A stretch of DNA of 64,000 nt from Pyxidicoccus parkwaysis (GTDB lineage: Bacteria > Myxococcota > Myxococcia > Myxococcales > Myxococcaceae): positions 11,701,001-11,765,000 of the forward strand of contig NZ_CP071090.1 in the NCBI RefSeq assembly GCF_017301735.1. Direction: 5' to 3'. The translations under genes and the position numbers were made by a program. A model generated the notes under the pieces. The model searched no databases. It saw only the letters and a list, made by a program, of their open reading frames with translations, and had not been told where the DNA came from. Positions 1-8,256 of the stretch are shown here, piece after piece; position 1 is the stretch's first letter, and each line of letters opens with the position of its first letter.

Positions 1-1
1 G

Positions 2-238
2 CGGTCGAAGTTCGATACCTCGGCCATCCGTCCGGACCAGGTCTTCACGTTCTTCCGACTGGCGTTGGATGAAGCGAAAATCCCGTCCGACGCGAAGCTC
101 TTCAGACTCAAGGAGCAGACGGACCTCGTCATCATCCGCGACGATCTGGCCGACGACATCTTCGCCGCGGAATGCGATGGGATGATTTTCCAGGAGATGG
201 ACGACTACGGCCGGGAGTGGGGGAGGCTGCGAGAATGA
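2..238 (+). CDS. Imm11-family immunity protein, C-terminal part (cut by window edge)
   Basis: The frame is open from base 2 and gives the last ~78 residues of an Imm11 protein (DUF1629 family, named for immunity protein MXAN_0049). It aligns without gaps to the C-terminus of the complete paralogue that ends at 1988. Both carry IRPDQVF and AKLFRLKEQTDL, and both end in GMIFQEMDDYGREWGRLRE. The family is known to neutralise a toxin encoded next to it. The toxin for this copy must lie left of the window. The stop overlaps the ATG of the next frame by four bases (ATGA at 235-238), exactly as in the second copy at 1985-1988, so this is the remains of a duplicated immunity operon. The upstream half of the fragment has diverged from its paralogue, while the last ~60 bases are nearly identical. 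Confidence 0.8.
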   Translation, partial: RSKFDTSAIRPDQVFTFFRLALDEAKIPSDAKLFRLKEQTDLVIIRDDLADDIFAAECDGMIFQEMDDYGREWGRLRE

Positions 239-354
239 ACGTGCCCAACATGCGAGCCATTGAGGTGTCGGCGAGCAGCAAGGCAGCGGAGCTCGCCCGG
301 GAGCTGGAGGTGGGGCACCGGCCACTGGAGGAGGCGGAGCGCATCCTCTTCCAC
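178..354 (+). repeat. Direct repeat copy 1 (Imm11 end plus Imm49-like start)
   Basis: These ~177 bases match 1928-2104 with only a handful of substitutions and an offset of 1750 bases. The match covers the last codons of Imm11, the ATGA overlap and the first ~40 codons of the Imm49-like gene, then ends sharply at 354/2104. The sequences left of 178 are still homologous but more diverged, so the near-identity suggests recent gene conversion or recombination. Confidence 0.85.
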
Positions 355-363
355 GCCCGCTGA
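235..363 (+). pseudogene. Imm49-like immunity gene, truncated after 42 codons
   Basis: Starts at an ATG overlapping the Imm11 stop and reads MNVPNMRAIEVSASSKAAE and onward, almost identical to the first ~40 residues of the intact gene at 1985. After the shared RILFH the two copies part abruptly near base 354, and this one stops two codons later at 361-363. The intact paralogue is 252 residues, so about 85% of the gene is missing. I read it as the 5' remnant of a second Imm49-like gene left by a deletion or recombination. A functional 42-residue peptide is possible but unlikely. Confidence 0.75.
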
Positions 364-517
364 GTGCCTGGGCGAGGTGGGCGCGGCGAGTGCCCCGCTC
401 GCGGTGGGAGTGGCGGTAGGGGCCTTCCTCCAGGGCCACAACCCGGAGGGAGAAGCCCTCGTCCTCTCCCTCTCGGACTCCGGCCGGGTGGCCGCTGTCC
501 ACCTGGAAAGCGAATGA
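356..517 (+). pseudogene. C-terminal remnant, possibly of a ketoacyl-synthase-like protein
   Basis: Directly after the break in the Imm49-like remnant a different frame becomes coding-like: ECLGEVGAASAPLAVGVAVG, then ALVLSLSDSGRVAAVHLE and a TGA at 515-517. The GEVGAAS segment followed by a hydrophobic helix and a final strand resembles the C-terminal end of thiolase-fold ketoacyl synthases. I believe such genes sit beside AHH toxins in related myxobacteria, but that is memory rather than something seen here. No start codon or N-terminal part is present. The piece sits 19 bases upstream of the AHH toxin gene, so it is probably the end of the gene that once preceded the toxin. Confidence 0.5.
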
Positions 518-536
518 GACTCAGGAGCTGAACGCC

Positions 537-1346
537 ATGGCCGACGAAGGAAGCCACATCCTGAGCAGCATGCCCATCCGCGCCCGGCTGGGACGGAGCG
601 CGGACTACCGAGACAACGGGAGGGCCGAGCTGGCGGCCAACGCGGGCAAGCGAGCGCGCGTCTATGACAACGACGCGAAAATCCTCGAGTACCTCCAGCA
701 CTACGACGTGTCCCCGCGCAGCAGAGGCGTCCCGAAGCACGGCCCGGCGCACGCGGCGCTGTACCACTTCGCGTGCTTCACCACCGGACAGGAGCCCTAC
801 TCCAACATCGCCCACCATCTGGTGCCGTGCGAGGTCTTCATTCCGGAGGAGGTATTCACCGAGGACGAGCTCGAAATCGTCAAGCGTGTGCCCTACGACG
901 TGAACAACGGCAAGAACATCATCTTCCTGCCAGGGTTTTCACAGGCCGTTGAGGTGTACCTGCTCAAGCGTGGTGGCATTCCCGGCTCGGAGGTGTGGAA
1001 GGGATTGAGCGCGGAGGCGCAGCACCAGAATAAGGAGGCGTGGAAGCAGCGGGCACTGCGCTACTGCAACGTGCATCGGCTCCCCTGTCATTACGACTTC
1101 CACCGCGATTACACCGCGCAGGTGAAGAACGACTGCGCGCGACTGAAACGATTGGTGCGCAGCCAGCTCGGCAAGGTGTGCGCGAGCTGGAAGCCGCCGG
1201 AGTCCATCCCTCGGGAGCTATTCAGGCTCCAAGACGAATTCTGGGAGCATGTAGTGACTTTCGGTGAGAGCCGCCCGTTGGGTTTCGGGGCGAACATCAA
1301 TGAGCTGATCAAGGTGAAGCCCTCGAAGGGCAAACTTACTCTCTGA
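537..1346 (+). CDS. AHH-type nuclease toxin
   Basis: 269 residues with a strong ribosome-binding site (AGGAG at 523-527). Residues 90-97 read NIAHHLVP; this Ala-His-His signature defines the AHH family of HNH/endonuclease VII-like toxin domains, which act as nuclease effectors of polymorphic toxin systems. Trp, His and Cys residues in the C-terminal half (for example NVHRLPCHYDFHRDY, residues 181-195) may add to the metal site. There is no signal peptide and no long N-terminal trafficking domain, so this is a short free-standing toxin form. It is followed 36 bases later by Imm11 and then by the Imm49-like gene, the expected order for toxin followed by immunity genes. The family assignment rests on the motif and context; the substrate (DNA or RNA) cannot be told from sequence. 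Confidence 0.8.
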   Translation: MADEGSHILSSMPIRARLGRSADYRDNGRAELAANAGKRARVYDNDAKILEYLQHYDVSPRSRGVPKHGPAHAALYHFACFTTGQEPYSNIAHHLVPCEVFIPEEVFTEDELEIVKRVPYDVNNGKNIIFLPGFSQAVEVYLLKRGGIPGSEVWKGLSAEAQHQNKEAWKQRALRYCNVHRLPCHYDFHRDYTAQVKNDCARLKRLVRSQLGKVCASWKPPESIPRELFRLQDEFWEHVVTFGESRPLGFGANINELIKVKPSKGKLTL

Positions 1347-1382
1347 AACCTTGCTGCGATTTCATTCCGTGGAGGAACACGC

Positions 1383-1988
1383 GTGAAATACTATCCCTGG
1401 GTCGCAGATGATGAAGACGACTCGTTCGCTTGGATAACGAAGGACTCGGACTTCCTCATGCACTGCATGGACTCGTATCTGTTGAACGAAGGCGTGTCTG
1501 TGAAATCGTGGTTCCCGACGGACACGGTCTTCCATCTCGATGACGACCGCGGCATCCGACTCACGGACTCCATTCCCAACACGCTCCATCTGCTCATCAT
1601 CTCCGAGAAGCTGAAACGCGTCCTGGAGGAGAAGTCCGGAGCAAACATCGAGTTCCTCCCTGTGCACATCCGCAACCACAAGGGCCGTCTTGTCCAGGAG
1701 CCCTACTTCATCGCGAACATCCTGGGCACGGTCGAATGCGTGGACCCTGAGCGATCGAAATTCAGGAACTCAGAAATCCGTCCCGATCAGGTCTTCCACT
1801 TCTACCGACTGGCGTTGGAGGAATCGAAAATCCCACTCGACGCGAAGCTCTTCCGCCTCAAGGAGCAGACGGACCTCAGCATCATTCGTGAAGACCTCGG
1901 GAAGGACATTCTGCGCGCCGGGTGTGACGGGATGATTTTCCAGGAGATGGACGACTACGGCCGGGAGTGGGGGAGGCTGCGAGAATGA
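1383..1988 (+). CDS. Imm11-family immunity protein
   Basis: 201 residues from a GTG start with GGAGG at 1371-1375. The acidic, soluble sequence (MKYYPWVADDEDDSFAW at the N-terminus, GMIFQEMDDYGREWGRLRE at the end) fits the Imm11/DUF1629 family, cytoplasmic immunity proteins found beside myxobacterial toxins. It lies directly downstream of the AHH toxin and overlaps the Imm49-like gene by four bases (ATGA), so the two immunity proteins are probably translationally coupled. Which of the two neutralises the AHH toxin is not shown by the sequence. Confidence 0.85.
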   Translation: MKYYPWVADDEDDSFAWITKDSDFLMHCMDSYLLNEGVSVKSWFPTDTVFHLDDDRGIRLTDSIPNTLHLLIISEKLKRVLEEKSGANIEFLPVHIRNHKGRLVQEPYFIANILGTVECVDPERSKFRNSEIRPDQVFHFYRLALEESKIPLDAKLFRLKEQTDLSIIREDLGKDILRAGCDGMIFQEMDDYGREWGRLRE

Positions 1989-2104
1989 GCGTGCCCAACA
2001 TGCGAGCCATTGAGTTGTCGGCGAGCAGCAAGGCAGGGGAGCTCGCCCGGGAGTTGGAGGTAGGGCACCGGCCACCGGAGGAGGTGGAGCGCATCCTCTT
2101 CCAC
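1928..2104 (+). repeat. Direct repeat copy 2 (Imm11 end plus Imm49-like start)
   Basis: Partner of the repeat at 178-354, spanning the Imm11 stop and the Imm49-like start. Here the downstream gene continues intact. The pair marks the borders of a tandem toxin-immunity duplication. Confidence 0.85.
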
Positions 2105-2743
2105 CTCTCCCGCTACGCCCGTGCCGCTGGCATTGCCCACCTGCTCGCGTACGCGGACGGGGCAACCTTCCGTCAACACCTCCTGCGCTCGGGGGAGGCC
2201 CGGCGCCAACTGCTCCAGCTCGCCCGCCAGCAGGGGCGGCCCGTCAACCGCTTCACCGCCACCGGCAACTACGGCCCGCTGTGTGACGCGCTCGCCGCTG
2301 GCGCCGACGAGACGGCCCGGGACATCGCACGCCTCTCCTTCACAGAGCATGTCCGGCGGGACGAATACGAAGACGACTTCCACTACGCGCGCTTCCTCGG
2401 CTGGCTCGTGGCTGGCGATGAAGCACAGCGCGCGGAGGCCGAGGGCTTCCTCGACGCCTTCGAGCGCGTGCTGCAGGGAGAGTCCTCACCGCGCCTCGAC
2501 CTCTGCCGCGCCTTGATGGCCCACGAGCAGGAGGGACTCGACAGCGCCCTCAAGGCCTTGCTGGAGGAACGCGAGCGCCACTTCCACGCCAAGGCCAAAT
2601 CCTGGAGCGTGAAGGACGAGCACTACGAGACGGAGCGCTTCGTCTTCGTCGAAGGGCTCGCATTGCTGCGCCTGGCCGAGCGTCGCGGGCTCTCGGTTCA
2701 GGCCGAATACCTCTTCATGCCTGGCCTTGCCCGCGCGAGCTGA
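1985..2743 (+). CDS. Imm49-like immunity protein
   Basis: 252 residues, mostly helical and rich in Arg, Leu and Glu, beginning MSVPNMRAIELSASSKAGE. The ATG at 1985 overlaps the Imm11 stop and is preferred over the in-frame ATG at 1967 inside Imm11. The closing part (RFVFVEGLALLRLAERRG, then YLFMPGLARAS) and the all-helical character recall Imm49-type immunity proteins of polymorphic toxin loci. The exact family name is less certain than the immunity role inferred from position. A truncated paralogue lies at 235-363. Confidence 0.6.
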   Translation: MSVPNMRAIELSASSKAGELARELEVGHRPPEEVERILFHLSRYARAAGIAHLLAYADGATFRQHLLRSGEARRQLLQLARQQGRPVNRFTATGNYGPLCDALAAGADETARDIARLSFTEHVRRDEYEDDFHYARFLGWLVAGDEAQRAEAEGFLDAFERVLQGESSPRLDLCRALMAHEQEGLDSALKALLEERERHFHAKAKSWSVKDEHYETERFVFVEGLALLRLAERRGLSVQAEYLFMPGLARAS

Positions 2744-2922
2744 GCGCCGCTGCGCGGGCCTCCAAGCCGCACGGCCCCGCTCTCCCTGTCGAAAGGCTCC
2801 GGGGCTGGTGGCGTGGGGTGTTCCGCTCGGTGTTGTTGCATGCCGGCGTGCCGCGCCGGAGCTCGTCGCCAAGTAGCGAGGAGGCGCGAGCGCTCCAGCC
2901 TTGCGCCCCGCTCAGTCGCGGA

Positions 2923-2950
2923 GCCTCTCCTCATCGCACCGAGGAGAGGC
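2923..2950. terminator. Hairpin between convergent genes, no T-tract
   Basis: GCCTCTCCTC and GAGGAGAGGC form a perfect 10-bp stem around an 8-base loop. It sits 15 bases beyond the end of traB (minus strand) and 180 bases past the Imm49-like gene (plus strand), a natural place for a bidirectional terminator. No run of T follows on either strand. Confidence 0.55.
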
Positions 2951-2964
2951 CCCACTGCTGACAG

Positions 2965-4599
2965 CTACTTCTTCGGCACCGTGGCGGGCGCCGGGGCCTT
3001 GGGCACCAGCGTCTTCGGACGCACGCGCTTGACCTTCTTGTCGAGCTCATCCGGGCACGGCGGGCGCGGCCCGTCGCTCGGCGGCTGAATCGTGAACTCG
3101 ACGCGGCGGTTGAGCGCCATGCCCTCTTCCGTGTTGTTGTCCGCCAGCGGCCGGCTGCGGCCGAAGCCCTGCGAGCACAGCCGCTCCGCGGCCACGCCGC
3201 TCTCGATGAGGAAGCGCACCACGCTGGCCGCGCGGCGCTTGGACAGGTCCAGGTTGTACGCGTCGCTCGCTCGCGCGTCGGTGTGGCCCTCCACGAGGAT
3301 GCGGTCCACCTCCGGGTTCTCGTTCATCACCCGGGCCACCTCCTCGAGGATGGGGAAGGACTCGGAGAGGATGACGTCCTGGTCCGTGGCGAAGTTCACC
3401 TGCTCCAGGATGACAATCTTGTTCCCGTCGCGGCGCGCCAGCGGACAGCCGTCGCGGCCCTTCTTGCCGGCAGGCTGGTCCGGGCACTTGTCGAGCCGGT
3501 CCACCACGGTGTCGCCGTCGCGGTCCGTGTCCGGGCAGCCCGAGTTCGCCACGGGGCCGGGCACATCCGGGCAGAGGTCGCCCTCGCCAATCACCGAGTC
3601 GCCATCCGGGTCCACCGGCGGCGGGGGCGGAGGCGTGGGCTCCGGCGGGTCCTTGAACTTCTCCAGCGCCTCCCACTCGCGCGTCTTCGCCGGAATCCAG
3701 ATGATCGACGTGAAGAAGCTCAGGTTGGGCGACGCGAGCGAGCACCCGCAGCCCGCGCCACCGCCGAACGTGAAGGTGAGGCCGGTGGAGCTGTACCAGC
3801 GCAGGCCGAGGAGCAATTCCGCGGGCACCTGCCGGGGCTCGTCGGGCAGCTTCTCCAGGCCCACCGCGCCGTGCACCATGCCCACGGCGGTGATGCCGCT
3901 GCCGCGCAGGATGGGCACCTCGGTGCCGATGCCGAAGGGCAGCATGTCGCCCACCGACGCGCCAGCGAAGACATGGTCCGGCCGCTTCCAGAAGCCGCCG
4001 TTGAGCGCGAGGAGGATGCCGTTGCCGAAGCGGTAATCGAGCACCATGCCCGGCGCCCACGTCAGCTCGCCGTCACCGGCGAACGCCTCCTGCACGCCGG
4101 TGGGGAAGCTCACGTTGAGCGTCAGCGCGGCGCCGAAGCCCTTGCCCTCGGCGGGGCGGCGCAGGCCGGGGATGGCCAGCTTGCCGGTGAGGCGCAAATC
4201 ACCGGGGACGAAGCTCTCCACGGAGCCCTCGGTGCCGATGACCTCCAGGTTCTGTCCGCCCTGCGCGAGGATGAGCGGCATGTCCACGCCCACCTCGGCC
4301 CAGTCGAAGAGGCCCACGGTGGCCATGGCGTCGAGCTGGAGGCGGTTGCCGACGAGGGAAATCTTCCCCACGTCACCGCCCTCGGGCACCAGCGTGAGCG
4401 GGTTGACCGAGTAGCTGAAGTAGGGGCCTCCGGCCACGGACAGGTGCGACAGCGGTCGTGACTGCTGCACGACCACCAGGTCCTGCGGGGCGCCGGAGGG
4501 GCGGAAGAGCTGGACGTTGAAGCGCGTGTCCGGCTGGGCGCTGGCGGCGGTGGACAGCCCCAGCGCCAGGAGGAGGAGCGACAGGTGCGAGGGCTTCAT
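2965..4599 (-). CDS. traB: TraB, OmpA-domain partner in outer membrane exchange
   Basis: 544 residues. In Myxococcus, TraB works with the surface receptor TraA in contact-dependent exchange of outer-membrane proteins and lipids between kin cells. Visible parts are a signal peptide (LSLLLLALGLSTAASAQ, residues 6-22), a region of alternating strands typical of an outer-membrane barrel (about 50-320), a proline-rich linker, TSP3-like calcium repeats (DPDGDSV, DTDRDGDTVVDRLDKCPD, about 345-395) and a C-terminal OmpA peptidoglycan-binding domain (VEGHTDARASDAYN, LDLSKRRA, LNRRVEF). The ATG at 4599 overlaps the traA stop (ATGA), so the start is firm and the two are translationally coupled. The name rests on the architecture plus the adjacent TraA. 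Confidence 0.88.
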   Translation of the reverse strand: MKPSHLSLLLLALGLSTAASAQPDTRFNVQLFRPSGAPQDLVVVQQSRPLSHLSVAGGPYFSYSVNPLTLVPEGGDVGKISLVGNRLQLDAMATVGLFDWAEVGVDMPLILAQGGQNLEVIGTEGSVESFVPGDLRLTGKLAIPGLRRPAEGKGFGAALTLNVSFPTGVQEAFAGDGELTWAPGMVLDYRFGNGILLALNGGFWKRPDHVFAGASVGDMLPFGIGTEVPILRGSGITAVGMVHGAVGLEKLPDEPRQVPAELLLGLRWYSSTGLTFTFGGGAGCGCSLASPNLSFFTSIIWIPAKTREWEALEKFKDPPEPTPPPPPPVDPDGDSVIGEGDLCPDVPGPVANSGCPDTDRDGDTVVDRLDKCPDQPAGKKGRDGCPLARRDGNKIVILEQVNFATDQDVILSESFPILEEVARVMNENPEVDRILVEGHTDARASDAYNLDLSKRRAASVVRFLIESGVAAERLCSQGFGRSRPLADNNTEEGMALNRRVEFTIQPPSDGPRPPCPDELDKKVKRVRPKTLVPKAPAPATVPKK

Positions 4600-6896
4600 C
4601 GGGCGCGGCGCTGATTCCGGAGGAGCATGAGGCCCGCGGCGGCCAGCACCAGGAAGGCGGTGGCGCCCGCGGGAGTGGCATCGGCGGTGGTGCCGCAGCA
4701 GAAGGCGCCACCCTGGGGCTTGGTGCCGGGCTTGCGGCGCCCGCGCTCGCACTCCTGTGACTCGGCGGAGCAGAACTGCACGCCGAGGCAGTCGCCGCTG
4801 GTCTTGCAGGAGACGGAGCAGGTGTTGGTGTCGAGGTCGCAGGTGCCGCCGCAGGGGCAGTGCGCGTCGGCGAAGCACTCCACGCAGGACTCACCATTGC
4901 AGACGAGGCCCTGGTCGCACGTCACCGCGCACGCGCCGGCATTCTCACAGGTGCGGGTGGTGGGGTTGCACACGCCGCTGCCGCAGTCCTCGTTGTTCCG
5001 GCAGCCGACGCAGGCGCTGCCCTGCACGGAGCCGTCGGAGAGGCAGAAGGGCGTGTCACCCTCGCAGGCGCCGCAGCGCGCGCCGCAGTGCCGGTCCGTG
5101 GTGCAGGTGCTGCACTCGCCGCTGAGGCAGAACTGGCCGTCACCGCACTCCAGGTCGTTGCGGCATTGGACGCAGACCTCGCCGTCGAGGCAGTAGGGGC
5201 GCTCGGTGGGGCACTTCGCGCAGGCGGGGCCGCAACTGTCGGAGGTGTTGCACTCGGGGATTTCGTCCACGCAGCGGCCGTTGAGGGGGTCGCACTTCTG
5301 GCCGGACGCGCATTGGCTGTCGCTCGTGCACTCGACGCAGGAGGGCGAGGCGCCGGGCGTCGGGGCCGCGCACTGGGTGCCGTTGGGGCAGCAGTTGCAG
5401 GAGTTGCCCGCGCACGCGTCGTCCGTGGTGCAGGGGGTGCACTGGTTGTTGGAGCAGACCTCGCCGCGCGGGCACTGCGAGTCGTCCGTGCACTCCTGGC
5501 ACGTGTGGGTGGTGGTGTCGCAGACCTCGTTGCCGGGGCACTGCTTGTTGGTGGTGCACTCGACGCAGGTGGCGTTGGGGACGTCGCAGACGCCGCCGGG
5601 GCAGTCGCCATCGTCGTTGCAACCGGTGCACTGGTTGGTGGTGGTGTCGCAGCGGCCGTTGTCGGGGCAGTCTTTGTCGTCGTTGCAGCCGCGGCAAACG
5701 TTGTCGCTCAGGTCGCAGCGGCCGTTGAGCGGGCAGTCGCCGTCGTCATTGCAGCCACGGCAGGTGTTGTCGGAGAGGTCGCAGCGGCCATTGGGGCAGT
5801 CGCCGTCGTCATTGCAGCCGCGGCAGACGTAGTCCGTCTTGTCGCAGCGGCCGTTGGCGCATTGCGAGTCGTCGGTGCACTCCACGCACTGGGTGCGGTT
5901 GTTGAGGTTGGTGCAGTAGGGCGTGGACAGTCCGCAGGGAGAGCAGGACTCGCCGCACTTGGTGGCGGAGTTGCACGGGGCGCAGAGCGCAGCGGTGTTG
6001 CAGTAGTAGTAGGAGCCACAGCCGCCATTGTTGGGCGCGTTGGCGTTCGCGCGGGCGCACTGCTCGCAGGTGTCGAGGTTGCCCGGAAACGACGGCAGGC
6101 CGTTCTCGGTCTGGAAGAACTGCGCGGGCTGTAGCAGCTGGAAGTTCGAGGTGAAGAGGTTGACGATGGGCGGCGTGTTCGCGGCCCGCTCGAAGTCGCT
6201 GAAGGTGCCGGTCAGCATCGACATCTCGAGCGCGGCATGCTCCGTCACCTGCGTGTAGAGCATCTCCACGGCGTAGAGGCCGGGTTGATTGAACGTCACG
6301 GCGTTGGTCGTCCGCCACGTAGGCGCGCCGAGCTGGGGAGGCCGGTTGATGACCGTCTTGGACTCGGTGCGGTCGTAGATGACCAGGCTGATGGCGTCGT
6401 CGGCGTAGAAGCCGAAGTGCAGCGGCTGCCCCTCCATTCCGGCGGGGATGTTCAGGTAGCCGCGGAAGCGCGAGACGAACGGCGTCGTCGCGTCATTGTC
6501 ATTGATGATGTTGAAGCTGCAGCCACCCGTGGAGCAGCCCGGCAGCGTGACCTGGCCGACGAAGTCGCCGTAGCTGAGCGTGCGTCCGTCATTGAGGTTG
6601 TTGGACAGGTCGAACGGCTTGCGCAGCACCGTGGTGACACGGCTCTGCTTGCTCGCGGTCTCCTCCATGTACCCGTTGATGGCGTCCAGGTATGTGCCGC
6701 GCGACTGGGGGAACTCACCCAGGGTTCGCGTCCATACGTTGGAGGCCACGCACAGGCCCTGGCCACTGCCGGTGAGCGGAGGCGCTATCGGCGGACCCTG
6801 GACGGTGACGTCCGGCAATTTCTGCCCCAGGGCCGGTGAGGCCACGAGACACACCGAGAGCACAGTGAGCGCGAAGCGGAACAGGGGAGATTTCAA
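4596..6896 (-). CDS. traA: TraA, cell-surface receptor for outer membrane exchange
   Basis: 766 residues from a TTG at 6896 that places a classical signal peptide (FRFALTVLSVCLVASPALG) at the N-terminus. A GTG at 7007 overlapping the upstream stop (GTGA) would add 37 residues and cannot be excluded. Known role: TraA on one cell recognises an identical TraA on another and drives outer-membrane fusion and exchange. Residues ~25-240 form a PA14-like region (HFGFYADDAISLVIYD), the polymorphic kin-recognition domain in Myxococcus. Then follow ~450 residues of Cys-rich repeats of the type CRGCNDDGDCPNGRCD. The C-terminus has CC, a hydrophobic helix and RNQRRAR, a MYXO-CTERM-like sorting tail. It is in an operon with traB. 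Confidence 0.9.
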   Translation of the reverse strand: MKSPLFRFALTVLSVCLVASPALGQKLPDVTVQGPPIAPPLTGSGQGLCVASNVWTRTLGEFPQSRGTYLDAINGYMEETASKQSRVTTVLRKPFDLSNNLNDGRTLSYGDFVGQVTLPGCSTGGCSFNIINDNDATTPFVSRFRGYLNIPAGMEGQPLHFGFYADDAISLVIYDRTESKTVINRPPQLGAPTWRTTNAVTFNQPGLYAVEMLYTQVTEHAALEMSMLTGTFSDFERAANTPPIVNLFTSNFQLLQPAQFFQTENGLPSFPGNLDTCEQCARANANAPNNGGCGSYYYCNTAALCAPCNSATKCGESCSPCGLSTPYCTNLNNRTQCVECTDDSQCANGRCDKTDYVCRGCNDDGDCPNGRCDLSDNTCRGCNDDGDCPLNGRCDLSDNVCRGCNDDKDCPDNGRCDTTTNQCTGCNDDGDCPGGVCDVPNATCVECTTNKQCPGNEVCDTTTHTCQECTDDSQCPRGEVCSNNQCTPCTTDDACAGNSCNCCPNGTQCAAPTPGASPSCVECTSDSQCASGQKCDPLNGRCVDEIPECNTSDSCGPACAKCPTERPYCLDGEVCVQCRNDLECGDGQFCLSGECSTCTTDRHCGARCGACEGDTPFCLSDGSVQGSACVGCRNNEDCGSGVCNPTTRTCENAGACAVTCDQGLVCNGESCVECFADAHCPCGGTCDLDTNTCSVSCKTSGDCLGVQFCSAESQECERGRRKPGTKPQGGAFCCGTTADATPAGATAFLVLAAAGLMLLRNQRRAR
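5590..5840 (-). repeat. Near-identical Cys-rich repeats inside traA
   Basis: Four consecutive units of about 66-69 bp encode NDDGDCP, NGRCDLSDNTCRGC-type modules with very little divergence; the plus strand shows gcagtcgccgtcgtc again and again. The other Cys-rich modules of traA are much more diverged. This block is the likeliest place for repeat-number change by slippage or recombination, which would lengthen or shorten the receptor stalk. Confidence 0.8.
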
Positions 6897-7003
6897 AGCC
6901 GCGAAAGAATGCTCGATTCCTCTGACAAGAGCAAATTCAAGTAGTTGCTCACCGGATTGGAACGCACCGAGCCGCCGAAACAACGTGCCAGGTTCTCCGC
7001 ACT

Positions 7004-8092
7004 TCACCTGACCCGAGGGGCTCCAAGGAGTTCGATGAACTCCGCCGCGATGCGTTCGGTAGAGAACCGCTCGCGCACGAAGCGTGCCCCTGCTTCACCA
7101 ACGGTACGGCGTTGTTCCGGTGACATGTCGGCCGCCGTGGCGAGTGCGTCACGCCAGGCAGCCTCGTCTCCCGGGGGGAACAGGAAGCCCGTCTCCCCCT
7201 CGCGAATCGTCTCCGGAAGCCCGCCAATCCGGCTGGCGAGCACCGGGACTCCACAGGCCTGGGCCTCGATGGAGACCCGCCCGAAGGGCTCCAGCCACTC
7301 CGATGGTACGGCCAACACATCCATCGCCGCGTAGAGCGGCCGCATGTCCGCCGTCCAACCTCGCAGGATGTGTCGCCCGTGGAGCTCGGGCGCAATCGCC
7401 TCCCGCACCTTCGCGTGTGCGGCCTCCTCCCCCACCCACAGTGCACGCAGCAAGGGGCGCAGCGGCATCGCCTGGTTGAAGGCGCTCGCCAGACGAAAGG
7501 CTCCCTTCTCCGGCTTCAGCGCCCCGACGAACCCCACGAGCACCGTGCCATCCTCCACGCCCAGCGCCCGCCGGGACTCCACCCGCAGCGCCGCGTCGGG
7601 ACGGAAGCGCTCCAGCTCCAGCGGGTTGTAGAGCAGGCTCACCCGCTCACGCGCCACGCCCTGCTCCATCATGAACGAGCGCATGTGCTCGGACACCACG
7701 ATGAAGCGGTCCGCCCACCGGGGCAGCAGCACGCGGGACATCGACTTGAGCCGGCTGTTGAGGTGCCGGAACAGGGCCACGGGCGTCCGGGTGAGCCGGC
7801 CCAGCGTGAGCAGCGGCCAGTACTCGTGCCCGAAGCTGCCCACCAGCCAGTCCGCCTTCACCCGACGAATGGCGCGGAGCACTCGGGGTGCCCCGCGCAC
7901 GTCCGCCGCGTTTCGGAAGATGCCGGGCTCCACGGGCAGGCCGCTCGTCGCCAGCTCGCGAGCGATATAGCCCTCGGGACGCGCCACGGTGAGGACGTCG
8001 TGCCCCGCCTGGACCAGTGCGCGAACCATGCACACCAGATGGGTTTCCGTTCCCCGCGCGCCGGCACTCGTGCCGACGAAGACGAAGTTCAT
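7004..8092 (-). CDS. Glycosyltransferase, GT4 family
   Basis: 362 residues from the ATG at 8092 (MNFVFVGTSAGARGTETH); the longer open frame to 8230 looks non-coding. The protein has a GT-B fold. The N-terminal part carries GARGTETHL (nucleotide/acceptor loop). The C-terminal half has VGFVGALKPEKG and the retaining GT4 signature with two glutamates spaced in EPFGRVSIEAQACGVPV. Such enzymes transfer a sugar from a nucleotide donor onto lipid-linked glycans, LPS or exopolysaccharide. It ends where the long traA frame begins, so it may be cotranscribed with traAB. The acceptor is unknown. It is divergently arranged with the DUF2079 membrane protein, which fits cell-surface glycan work. Confidence 0.85.
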   Translation of the reverse strand: MNFVFVGTSAGARGTETHLVCMVRALVQAGHDVLTVARPEGYIARELATSGLPVEPGIFRNAADVRGAPRVLRAIRRVKADWLVGSFGHEYWPLLTLGRLTRTPVALFRHLNSRLKSMSRVLLPRWADRFIVVSEHMRSFMMEQGVARERVSLLYNPLELERFRPDAALRVESRRALGVEDGTVLVGFVGALKPEKGAFRLASAFNQAMPLRPLLRALWVGEEAAHAKVREAIAPELHGRHILRGWTADMRPLYAAMDVLAVPSEWLEPFGRVSIEAQACGVPVLASRIGGLPETIREGETGFLFPPGDEAAWRDALATAADMSPEQRRTVGEAGARFVRERFSTERIAAEFIELLGAPRVR

Positions 8093-8256
8093 GCCGGTAG
8101 TACCTCTGACGGTCACCTCCCCCGGCCCGGAAGCGACCCATGGTTCCGAATGTGGAACCTGGCGCACGTAATCACAGTGCGCGTTCACGCCACCAGTGGC
8201 CTTGGGCCCAGGAGGATGTTCTTGGTGCAAGGTGCGAAGTTTGCTGGAGTGCCTCG

